64,000 nt of DNA from Rachycentron canadum. Taxonomy: Eukaryota > Chordata > Actinopteri > Carangiformes > Rachycentridae. The notes below the pieces were generated by a model. The model ran no database searches. It was not told the DNA's origin and was given only the letters and a program-made list of their open reading frames with translations. The stretch is from NCBI GenBank assembly GCA_038496675.1, contig CM076668.1, forward strand, positions 18,987,580 through 19,051,579, given 5' to 3'. Shown here one piece after another: positions 46,895-59,700 of this stretch. The position numbers and the translations under genes were made by a program. The stretch's first letter is position 1. Every line of letters starts with the position of its first letter.

Positions 46895-49800
46895 GTAATA
46901 TGGTGTTTTAAACCTTAAAGCTTGAGTAGATTTGGATTAGGGCTGCATCTGTACTTCTGATTAAACTATTGATCAATTTAGTTTCTTAATTATTTAGTTT
47001 GTAAAAAAAAAAAAAAATTTAAAGAGAATCATTTTAGATTGATAAAGAAAATTACTAGTGGATAACTAAGTGAAGTCAGTGTGGTCACATGTCCCTGAAT
47101 GGGCAGGCATTGGTTTGTCTTCAAATGTGTTTGATATAACGGCGACAATAAATTGTGCCCTTGAAGTTGTTAACCAAAAAGGCGCCAGCGCTGCTGCTCT
47201 CTGATTGATGGCTTCCATCAGCTTAGGAAAGTTTAGCTTGTCTGTCTTTGTTTGTGTCAAAGTAGACACACATCTTTTCAGGATGAGGGCACCACAGGTC
47301 CTGATTTTCATTCAAATAAGACTGAAAGCAAACACAGAAGGGCAGACACGCTGGTTCAGTCAGGCTGCATCCTGAGGAGCATGGTCGCTTTACACTTTAC
47401 TTTGGCACAAAACAAAATGGGGAAAATGGAGAGTGAATCTAGTAGCTAATAGCTGCTAAACAAACTCTGGAAAACCAAATATATTTGAGTGATTTCATCT
47501 TTTGCCGAACAGCACTGGAGAAATCAGTGTCAGTTGTTCGTGCCCTCACAGGCGGTCCCTGTCAGTGTCGTTGCTTTCAGCTCGACTCGTCCTCAGCTTT
47601 CCACGGCCGCTGCTGGCCACCTGCCAGAGACGCGAGCTTCTCCAACTGCCTCCAAACGGCAAGCTGTGTCTCCCTGAGCGCCTCGGCTCGAAGTAACGTC
47701 TCCACGGCGATGGGACGTTAAGCCCTGTTGAAGGGAAGTCAGTGCAACGCTGAAGTTCAGCTGAAACACTGCCATCAACAGCCTTGTTATCTGCTTACTA
47801 AGACTAGTGATGTTGACTCAGTGAATATGACAGAATCCTTGATCAAATACGCTTGGATAAATGTGCCTGTAGAGCTGGGTGATATTTGGCTGTGAGTTTA
47901 TTTTACTCAGCGACAACAAAAAGAAAAGTTAAATCTGACACTTAACTGTAAATACCAAGGAAACAAAGCAAACCTAACATTTTGTTCTGTCTGTGTTTTA
48001 TATGTTTTAAAGGTCCACAAAGTGTTCAGACAATCATTTTATTGAGCAATGAGTTCATCTCTCAGGCTTACCATGTGTCTGGTAACATCAAGATGAGGTT
48101 TGTTTTGGGAAATTTGAATTTCAGTTTCAAAATCTACACCCGTGCATGAAATTTTGAGTTAGTTTGATCAAACTGATACCATGTTCTGCTTTAATGAACG
48201 CCCTGAGCAAATCCACTGGATTTGGACCGAGGCCAATCCAGTCATTTTCAATTGATTGGCTAAAGCCTGATCCCTCTCTGATTCAATACATCGTCTGTTT
48301 GCTCTACGGACCTGGCTGTAAAAACCACCCCTCTGTCATCCTTAAAAACACTGTTATCATTTCTAATGCAGAGTGTTGCGAGTGAAAGGAACATGAAGTA
48401 ACACAAAATAAACAGAGGCTAGCAGTAATAGTTAATGATATGTCAGCCTGTGTGAGGGCTGCTGTTGGTTGAAAGAGCTTTTCAACAGCATTTTATTCCA
48501 TTACATATTGCATTTCTAGATATAAGAAAATATTAAATTATTAAATGAGTGACATGTATAATTGGCGGTCTGTGTGTGGGTCTAAAAGGGTTGATTCAGT
48601 AATGGATAATCTGAAATGTTGGACTAAATGTGCAAGGTTCAGCTGACAACATGTTTGAAAACTGAGTTTGAGCAGTGATTTAAAACACTTTTTCTGATGT
48701 TACACTAAAGTGACACTCCCACTTGAATTTCAGTTTATTATAGTCAACTCTCTGAGACACGACACCCAGTCATGTAGTAACGGTACAGTTTTATCATGAA
48801 GGTGTCTCAGATGTTGGTGTTTTATCTGGCCTTTAAAAAGAAATTTGAAGCCACATAGTGTGATGTAATTCACATTTTATAATTCATTTATGGTTTATTT
48901 ATTGAACTGTTTGAATATGGTCACGCCATGACGCTGTAAAATATCATCTGTAAGTGTTATCCAGGTCAGCCCATCTGCTGATGAAGACGTGAAATTAATT
49001 AATCACTGGCAAATTATTTTTCAGAACAAACCAAAGCTTTTTGGTTTCTCAAAGTTTCTCAAATCATTATGTGATGTTTACATGTGGTGAAGTAAATGGA
49101 ATTAACAGCTCAGATACTCATAGCCTCAGAGAGGTTTGGAGTTGTGTAGGGATGGGGAGCTGACATGGGAATCAAAGGTTAAGTACAAATTATACTGGAG
49201 AAGACTTTGTCACTGAGGGTCTACCCTGCTGTCTTTGTGTTGGAGTGTATTCAGGATAAGGCTCAATCTCAAAGGAAGCTTCCAACATGGGAAGTTCATC
49301 ATCCACAATGAAATCATCACAAACTCCCACCACAGCCAGTGTGTCCCGGAGCAAGACTTGAATAATTCCTCCTGCTGTCACCATCCTCTGAATCTCTGAC
49401 TCGGCTAAAATCCCAAACTGCAGTACAATTGATCAGCCTTTCCCGACCTGGACTTGGACCCAAAACTTTTATGAGTATTACGCTGTGTCCATATACCTAC
49501 AGTTTAATGGGCAGATTATTCAGCTTTAAGCACAACCCATCTGTCTTCTGTCGTTGCTGATGCTCTGGAGCTTTTGTCAGGAGGTGGTGGGGGAGGATGG
49601 CCTCGCTCATCCACCAAGTGTTTTATGTTGTGTCAGTTTTTATTTTTCGTTGGTTAAATAAGGTCAGAAGAGAGTTAAGGAGCGAAATGGCACACTTTCT
49701 AGTTTTGCTCCGGCAACACCAAACCACAGCTCGTTGACAGAGCAGACAGAGTTATTCTTTGATGTTACACTATGAAGCAATTTCCTGTCTTTGCTCAGAG

Positions 49801-49955
49801 TAACGGGTCGAGTATTGTTACCCGTCTGTAATCTGCGAAGGCAGAAATAACCACAGGGAGCTTGAGTTTGCATGTTGACCTGGCAAATCCAGACCCTTTT
49901 GATTTTCTTGAAGAAATAAACTCAGCTGGCAAAGGAGTGAGCAGTTAGGAGTTCC

Positions 49956-50006
<51 letters not shown>

Positions 50007-50012
50007 NNNNNN

Positions 50013-50070
<58 letters not shown>

Positions 50071-53000
50071 CCTGTTTTCAATTGTAAACATGCATTTTGA
50101 AATGGTGCAGTCATTGTACACAACCTTTCAGATTAGCAACTGATGAAGTTAACCATAAGCCAAATTGTGGCCACAGTGTTGTTTCAATTCTTTACTCCAT
50201 AATATTTTCAAGGCTGCAAAACATCAACATTTGAATGTTTTTAAAAGTCAGTTCCAGCGAATACTATATTGGAGGATCATTGCATGTTGGCATCAGCACT
50301 GAAATAATCAGTTAAATGATCGGTTAATTGCTCAAATTTTCTCTGCTTCCTGCTTCTGAAAAATGATTTTGCTGGTTTTCATTATTAACTGAACGTCTTT
50401 GAGTTTGAGTTGGGCTGTCGACGTCATTGGGCTGAGATGTTTCTTACCTATCTTCTGACAATTTACAGACCAAACTTTATATCAGTTCATCATCAACCAA
50501 TCCCTTGATTTTTATAAATAAAATCATCAGCTACAGTTGACATTATACATAATTCCCTAAATTCTATTTGAAGCATTGTTATTGTTGTAGTTGTTGTACT
50601 TCACTGTAGTTTTATTTGGCATATTTGAACCTGACTTAAAACAAGTGCAAAGTTAACATATTGTTAAAGGTCCATACAGTTTAAAGGTGGATGTTAAAGG
50701 TCCATACAGTCTAAAGGTAGATGTTAAAGGTCCATACGGTCTAAAGGTAGACCTCCATGTGGTCTCTGATTATAAAGCAGGTCTAGGTTCTATATTAATA
50801 CAGTGAAAGTATCAAAGGTCTCAGTCACAGAGAAATGCTCACAGCCTGTATTCAGAAACTGAGCCTTAAAACCAGCCAGGATTTCTGGAACTTTCTGATG
50901 TCACAACAAAACAATCACTGCCCTTAGCCACGCTGAGTGTTTACCTGAAATCTGCTATATTTTCATTGGCTCAGAATAGGCCTGTTGTTACTAGAGCTCC
51001 AGAGAGGAGATGTAAAATTACTCTACTGAGATGAGATTTTTTTGTTTTTGTTTTTGTTTTTTTGATTCTTAAAACCACAAATATCTTGGATGGATATCAA
51101 CACTTCAGATAAAACACTGGATAACTGTGTAAAATATGCAACCTTTAAGAAAAACTCTTGATGTCATCAGTTTATTATATTAGTTAGTATTGATTCTGCA
51201 TCTGTTTTCTCTTCCTTCTCCACAGGAAAGTCCCAGCAGAGTTCCTTGTCGTTGTTGGAGAACCAGCACAGCTATTCATGGTACCAAAATGTTTCTGAGA
51301 GCGACAAGAAACCCCTGGCACAGACAACCACCCTGAAGACAGGGTCCAAGGCCGAGCCCACCTACGACTCCTGGGATGCTATCATGGGTCTCCGTCCACC
51401 CTCACCCAACCAGGAACCTCGTAACCCTGCCCCCACGCTCTCCTGGGTGTCAGTGGGTGTCACCACAGGCAGCCGTGACCTAGGTCAGACCCGGCACGAG
51501 AAGCCCCGCTCTCCCCCACGACTCCAGAGCCCCAGCGAACGGGACCTAGGCAGTGACTCGGACTTCCTTGTCGAGACGTCAGACTACTCCCAGACATCCT
51601 CGTCCTCGTCACTTGTTAGAAACTCTAACTGTCGGACGTACAGGAGGCCTAACAAACAGGGCTCGAGTAAAGCGCAGGACACCAGTGGCTTTGCCAGCAC
51701 AGCTTTTGGTGCAGATCTTCCCAAATCCTCATCCGACAGCAGTAATAAGACAACAGGTAGCGGAGGGGGGAGGGGCAGGACAAGGGACTACACAGTGCTG
51801 CACCCCTCTTCCGTGTCAATGTGTAATGTCACCATCCAGGACCGAGTAGTGGAGGAGTTTAGCAGTGATGCAGCACCCTCTAGTGGTAGCAGCAGTGCTG
51901 GCTCTGGCAGTACGACAGAGCTGGGTGAAGCGGGATGGCAGCGGAAGAAGACGGAACAACAAAACATAAGGTAGGACAACATAAAGAAGTTGAACTGAAC
52001 CTTTTCTGAGATGCTTGAGGGTTTTTTTTGTGTAACTGAACAACTGAAAAAACACTTTCTTCACATTTCACATCCATCAAATGCCAACACAACTTAAGCA
52101 GAGGCAAAACACCTGGATGGTCTTGCTAAATGCTAAATCATGTATCTGAGGAAAGTTGGACATTAAAGCTGCTTCACCTTTTTCATGATGTTGTTACGTA
52201 ATGTTGTTGCCTTCTGCTAAAAGTGTTTCCCCTCTTCATTGGTCGACACTTATTTCCCAATAATTAAAAAAAAAAAAAAAAAAAAAAAGCAGAACTTCAA
52301 CTTTTTTGCAAATTTATTAAGAAGCAAATTCTGAACAAGTTTTCAGACACTTACTACCTATTTGAAACATCTTTGGAAGAAATGACAGCCTCATTTCGTC
52401 TTGGTTATGATGCTAACCCATGATCACCGTTGTGATGGGATTGGGCAGGTGATCTGTGGTCCCTGGTTTTCCCCCTATTGAGACCAAACAGTTCAACCTT
52501 GGATTCATCAGACCAGAGATGGTTGTTTCTCTGTGTCCTTGAGGTGTTTTTATGTGGTTTTGAGTGAAAAGAGCTGTCACCAAAGGCTTTGTCCTAACTG
52601 TTAAAATTTGATCCAGTGTCCAGCTTGGACAAGCATCCAGTCAAGGAAGACTCCTTGTTTTTGGGAACCCAGATCTGTAACTCAACGCAGTCCTGTCTCT
52701 GAGCTCCCAATGGTTTCTGCTCTGATCTGCATTGTCAGCTGTGAAACCTCATATAGATATCTGTGTGTCTGTCTGCTTCATGTCCAGCTGTCCTATCAGG
52801 TAACCTCCAATCAAGGCATAGAAATGCCTCAAAGATGGTTAAGGCAGCAGTTCTGTTCTGGCTTTGTCGTTATGGTGTGTTTACATTGAAACATTTATTT
52901 AAACGATTTTAGCATGATACGGCTACATAACAAAACATGCAGCTAAATAGACCGAATAACTTTCACTGTTATTTGTAAAATAATAAATAGTATTTTGGTT

Positions 53001-56000
53001 CGTCAGGCTCATAAACCCATAAACAAACAGAAGGTCTCCTACTTATACTGGAGGTGCAGAGTTTCCAAATATACCAAAATATGTCAGGCTGCATTTTATG
53101 GAACTGTATCTACAATTATGTATAAAACATCTGGAACAGGACAGCCATAAAAGCATGGAGACTTAGGTTTGATTATTTCACCCAGTGGACACATAACATA
53201 ACTTAAAGAGCTGGAAAATACATTATATGATAGTGTCACTGTTGTGGAATCGTATTATTTTAACACCATTAAAGCTACTTTAGGGGTAATAAAGGGGAGA
53301 ACCTGGCAATTTTAAGAATTCAAAAGGCATTTAATGTTGCTTCCTGTCTGACTTCCTGAATAGTTTCACTGAGAAATTGAGGGAGAGAAATCATTAAAAC
53401 TGCAGACATGCAGCTTTTTTTCCACATATTTTTATCTCAGTGTTAGGTTCCAGGTTTAAGGTGCGTTTCATTTGGGTGTCATTTCAGAATTCAACCCCAA
53501 GAACAAGACACGTACACTTTTCTGCCAAGGACAACCTGCCCCTTACTGTCACAGGAATTTAATTTAATACATTAGTTTCCCAAGCAGGAAAATGGCATCG
53601 TGAAAGTGTTAATTAAAATTTGGCAGGTTGCTCTTTAATGTCTGGTAACGTTGGACAAAGCTTATTTGAAGCCTGAAGTCGGAAACCACGAAATGTACAA
53701 GTGTGAGGATGTTTTTTCAACTGGTTGTTATTCATATTTGAAATGTGTAAACAAGGTCTGACTTTGTGTTTTTCCTGACAACAGGATGTAAACAGTGTTT
53801 TTACTGTATCTGCCTGCAGGTACAGGCAGACCCAGACCAAATCAAAGAAGGACAGTAAGCTGGAGCTGTTTGGTTTCGAGGACACAGATACCCATCAGGA
53901 GGAGAACAGCTCTGACTTCACAGACAGCAGATCCAGTTACAAAATCAAATACTTCGGCTTCGATGACATGAGCGACAGTGACGGTGCTGACGACGACAAC
54001 GATGGCTCAAAAGAGAGGAGGAGGGCCAAGAAAGCCGCCGCTGTCGCCAAGGCAGCCCCAGTGGTTACTGTGGAAGAAATGCCCACCTTCGACCCGCCGG
54101 ATCCCTTCGAGAGGCTGGAGACCCGTGAAAGACCGGCACCTAAGGAGAACAAGAAGCACTCGGAGAGGCAGGAGAGCAGGATACGAGAAGGTTAGAACAC
54201 GTGTTTCATTCAGGTCCAATACAGCTTGTGTCTCAACCTACAACAGAAGTATAAATTTATCTGTAATGAATTCATATTTAATTATCTCTGTTTATTTTGC
54301 TCAATCTGGAGGTAGCAGAAGCTCAGAGATTGTGTTCAGCTGCTCATGGCATCAATTTAATGATAAGGACTGACATTAAGTGAAATGATTTTAGTCCCTG
54401 AGGATTTCATGCTACTAAGTAATTAGTTTTCTGGTCAATGATGGAGGATTTGGTCATTTCAAAGTGAAGCACACAACACACACTCCTCAGTGAAGCAAAG
54501 AGTAATACAGCTTAACAAGGAGACCAATAAGAGTAGAGTTTAAATAACCAGTGCTACTTTAGACCTAGTTGCCATAATTCCTGTATTTCCTCCCCACTGA
54601 CTATGCTCACATCAAATCGTTCTCTCTTCTCCTTTTTAAAGCAAAAAGCACTGACTGTCTCTTTTTTTTGACCCTATTAAACTCACAGAAGCGCATTCAA
54701 AAATCACTTTGAGACATGCTGCTTTTTTCTCCTTCAACTAGAGAATCAGCTCTTTCTAACAAGCCCTGATTTGTCCTGTGTGACACTGACTTCAGGGATA
54801 AACTCATGAAGGAAGTTAGTTCAGATCTGGATCAGTCTGAGCCTTTGACTGGAGCATTGCTGCTTTACTTCTGTGTGTTTATCCATCCATTCTCATCCTC
54901 CATCTTTGATAGAGACGTCTAGAGTCACGTCTCTACATGGGACACTCCTATTGGCTCCAGTGGGTGATATCACAGCCAATCAGAGTGTCTCCTTCAGAGG
55001 CCTAGCTGTCAGCTGCTTGTAGCCAAAGTCAATGGGATCAATCCTGTATTTTTCTGATCTCAGAGTGAGGAGAGGAACCTGGAGCCGACTGCTGGTACAC
55101 ATGTTGTTCTAATGGGCTCCATTTCACTTTGTCGCACTTGTTCCCTTGTCTGAAAACAGAAAAACATTTAGATGAGAACAGATTAGATTGTGTATTAATA
55201 TATTGTATATGTTAGCACAGAGTGGAGGCGAGAAGTTGCCTGTCAGATCTGAAGCTCCCAAAATTATTCCTATGCACATCATAGAAATATTAAAAAGGTG
55301 TAAAAGTAGGCAGCCTGTGGCCTTTTGTATCTGTCAGACAACTATTTAATCAAAATAGATTTTTTTCATGCAGCTCATTTCATTGATTCATTGATTAGAC
55401 TGCCACTTAAAACTGTAATGTCTCGCTTTTCAGCCAGCAGAAGGTGATTCAGATCTAAATCGAATCATCAAGGTTAATATTTATTTACAAATATGGAAAG
55501 GCAAGCTATTTACACACCCATCCCACGTCTGACTGGGTCCAGAGTTTTGTTTAACAGGACCACTAGCATGACAAGTTCATCTTTCTTCAGATGAGGCTAG
55601 AGGTCATTTTGTTTGTGTAATGTTTGTATGTAAACAGAAAGGCCCCAGACCAGCACTGATAGTACATTGTTTCTACCCCCATACCAGCATCCACCATGAA
55701 CTGACACTCCCACACACACACACAGAGGACACGATGCCCTAACAACACTAACAACCCCCTGTCTCCTGTGTTGTCAATCACTGACGTGTCAGAGTGTGGT
55801 GTTTATCTGGTCCGACTGAGGCCACAGGAGATGCACTGAAAACCCTGACAACACAGCAGAATTTAATAAAGACACAGCCACTGTCAGCCATTTCTGCTCC
55901 ATTCAGGGTGTAATGAACAGCCAGTGTTTTGGATTTAAAGACTTTTTCTGATGGTGACTGTGCGTTTTGTCTGCAGATGTCCTGGACTTCTCAGAGGAAG

Positions 56001-56738
56001 GCCTCAGGGTGGTGGCTGGGGCCCCCAGGAGGCCCCCTCTGGGCAAACAGACAGAGAAGAACCCAGACACCTTACGGAGGATCTTCAGTGCACACAAGAA
56101 GGTCAGACACAGCACCACTACAAAACACTCACACTCACTTACACACTGTAGTTTACTTTGACTCGTACACCCTCCTGCTGCCCCAAACTCTTGACTAGAG
56201 AACCAGAAGCAGATTCATCTGCTGCAGAATATAGTCCCCAGCAAATGCACAATTTCCCCTTGTTTCTGAATCATATGCTGAAATTGCTGAAATGGTCATG
56301 TGTTAGTGAAATGCTGAGAAGAGCTGACAGAACAGGAAGTCAGTACTGAGAGAAAGAATAACACATTTGTGGTTTCATTCTTATTGTTGGATTCGTTGAT
56401 AGGAATAAAAATATACAGTGGCACATACTAATCATAAATATCACACACCTACATCTAAAAAAAAAAAAGGTTTGTAATTTGTCTGTAGGAAATAATGTAT
56501 CAATTTGGTTCAAATCTTAAGCTTGGACTTCTGATGAAACATGAGTCTCCAAATCAGCTGTTTCACTTCTGACTCAAAAGTAATTGGACATATGAGTTAT
56601 TTTATTATTTTATTTTATGCCTCTGAAATCATTGTAATCCCCGACTGTAAAACCTTCCCTCGTTACTTTTCTAAACGAGATCTGCATGTACCTGCGGGGG
56701 CGGGACTGTCCACCTACTCTCAGTATGACTCGATAGGC

Positions 56739-56775
<37 letters not shown>

Positions 56776-59700
56776 TGAACAGAGCAGAAGAGTTCAGCCC
56801 TGGTTTGTTCATGGATGGATTGAGTTGCCCTGTGTCTTTTTATAGCAGATTCAGATCAATTCACACCAGGGGAAATGGAAGTCTTAAGTAACTCGTATTT
56901 ACTGTATAGGAGTTGTCCTTGAGAGACTTGGATTGAACTGATGATTTGATTTTACTCTTGTGCTGTGGGAGTGTTGTTGATTAGACCCAGTGCAATTTCT
57001 CTTTGCCAAATTTGTCATGACATGCTCTACAAGGCCTCTCTTCATCTTTTAGTTTGCGGCACTTTAACTTTGTTGGAGAAGTGGTTGAGGTGTGTAGTTG
57101 TAATCAGCAAGACAAATTTATGAATTCAAATTATTTTTGTAAAGTGGGTCATTTACACACATCACTGCCTCTGGTGTTTTTGCATTACAGGCTGTAATAA
57201 TTGATTTTTGCACAGGAAAGAAAATAATCTTTTTACAAATGAATGTTCTTTGGCTTAGAGTGTTTTCGTAGAATCACATTGAGAACTTCAGACTCTCTTA
57301 TATCTAGAATGATAACTATAAACATAGGTCCAAATAATTAACATTACACTGAAACTGAATTTGTAACTGGCCTAATAGAAGCACTGTTGGTATATTTTGT
57401 AAATTAATTCCCTCAGACAGGACATAACTCATAGCCTACTCTATTAACCCTTTTAGAGCCACATTCTTTTCTGTTTTTTCATCCCTTTATGTTTCTCCTT
57501 ATAAAGTTGTCTCCAAATTTTCTGAATCAGCTCAAATACTGTTCACTGTAATAGGGGATAGTAGCTCAGAAAAAAAAAAAAAACATCATGTCTCTAACTC
57601 AACCTTAACCCTAACCATTGTAGAGCAATATGTTGAATGCTTGGGATTATATACACTTTGCACCAAAAGGTAAAGTAAACAAATTTCAACTAACCGAAGC
57701 AACTAACATAACAAGTGTTTGTGTCCTGTTCATTTCAAACAGGAAGTTGAGTTAATGTTATATGAACATGTGCGCTGGTGTGACAGGGCCTGATTAATAA
57801 GACCCAGTACAGAACAAAGAACAACAAAAAACACACACCGAGGACGTTTTCAATATCACCTTAAAAAACATTTGGTGTAAAGTAGCTCTTCTGTAAGCAA
57901 ACTGCGTTTCTTGCTCTGTTGTTGTCAGGAACTTTTGCAGAGGCAGAGATAACTTTGTTGTGAAACTCTCTCCCAGCACCTGCAGGGAACTTTTGAAGTG
58001 CCAAAGCATAAAGTTAATTTCCTCTGTGTGTGCCCATTGCAGACCAGCAGTAAGAGTATTAGCAGACACATTGCCCATAGGAGCATAATAATGTACTTAA
58101 TGTACTCTCTTGTTCTCCAGTTTCATGCCCCGACTCTCACAATAACTTTCCTCCCTGACTGTCAAGTAATGTATTCTCCCTGTCTCCATCGCTTCCTCTT
58201 GACCACTTTGTTTTACCTCGCCACTGCTTCCTCCTCCTCCTCCCTGCTTGTTCTATTTTACCTTCTATTTCTAACACATTCTGTCTCTCTCCATCTCTCT
58301 CCATCTCCAGTTAGCATTATTGAGATCGACAGTCGTGTTGAGTTCATTATAAAAACAATAGCCTTTGGAAGTGACCAGCTTTTGGAGGAGTCGTCAAAAC
58401 GCCGCCTCAGTTATGGTGCACTTGGAGTTGGAGTGCCGTTAGGTTATTGCACAGAGGATGCTGGGAGATATTAGATGTTACCATAATGGAAGCACATCGA
58501 CGTGCTCATCCACATTGAGGAGACGGTGTTGGGTTTATTTGGAGAAAGTTTTTATGGGAGGAGCAGTTATTACATCCCTAACAATCACCCTCTCCAGGGT
58601 TTCACTGTGCTTCTTTTCACTGTTGTACTATGAATGTTTCTCTGTAATCCTACAAAGAAAAGAAACTGCACCTTATATACACCAATCAGCCATTACATTA
58701 TGACCACTGACAGGTAAAGTGAACAACACTGATTATCTGGTAACCATGACACCTGTCAATGGTGCATATATTAGACAACAAGTCAACATTTAGTCCTAAT
58801 GTTAACTTGTTGAAGCAGGAACCAACACTGCAGCTCTGTGGGATGTTCCTGGGCTGCAGTGGTCAGGACCAAGGAGGGAAAACCACTGGACCACAGACAG
58901 GGTCAGGGGTCAAGGCTCAGTGATGGTCCAGGGGACCAACAAGTCTGATCCATGGAGGCTTCAGGACTTAAAGGATCTGCTGCTAACATCTTGGTCCAGA
59001 TACCACAGCTCAGCTTCAGAGGTCCAGAGGAGTCAGGCCCTCCAGGGTCAGAGCTGTTTTGGTGACAAAAGGGGGACCTACACGATAAAACCATGATGTT
59101 ATGGTTGATACCAAATTTCACACAATGCTGCAGGAAAATATTCTGTCACTGTTGCAGATGCACACCTATTTTTTCCACACCCATGCTTTATATCAGACTT
59201 TCCTTGGTTCAACGCTTTGTTGTTCTGAAAAGAATGTGATTGATGAGCAAAATCGATAAAGGAGTGGAAAAATAAAGTAACCATTCAAGTTTCTGCTGTT
59301 GACCATGACTAATGAGGAGGCGGTTTTCTGCTAATGCACAACCTGCAACAACAAAACAGTGCATCTTTCTCTTGTTTTTCGTTTTTTTAATTTTGTGGAC
59401 CACAGCAGGAACACGGCCACAATCACCCACCGTCTTCCCTCGCTGTCATTTCCCCCATGCTGCTTAGCGACAAGTGGGCGGGGCGGGTGGGGTAGATGTC
59501 CGTCTGTGTCATTCAGATTACTGCAGGAGGCTTTAAATCGGTGTGTTGATGTTCCAGAACAGCAAAGCTCATCTCCAAACTCCCCTTTTGTCTCAGCTTA
59601 TTAACCCTGTGGTGCACTAACCCCCCCTCCCTTGAACCCCCCACACACCTCCCTCAACGCTCTGCTCTAAAGCCAGCTCTCTCTCTCTCTCTCTCGTCGC

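Larger units (their letters stand above)
46895..51225 (+). other. wapl intron 2
   Basis: 4.3 kb. It holds a CpG-rich block at 47490-47720, a coding-like minus-strand frame at 49190-49435, a roughly 100-bp TG repeat interrupted by six undetermined bases (49960-50062) and a repeat with the shared 30-bp unit from about 50663. No wapl exon recognised. Confidence 0.7.

Noticed and set aside
58998..59110. Working transposase gene in the element at 58676-59110
   Set aside because: Most of the element is deleted and no frame of useful length remains.
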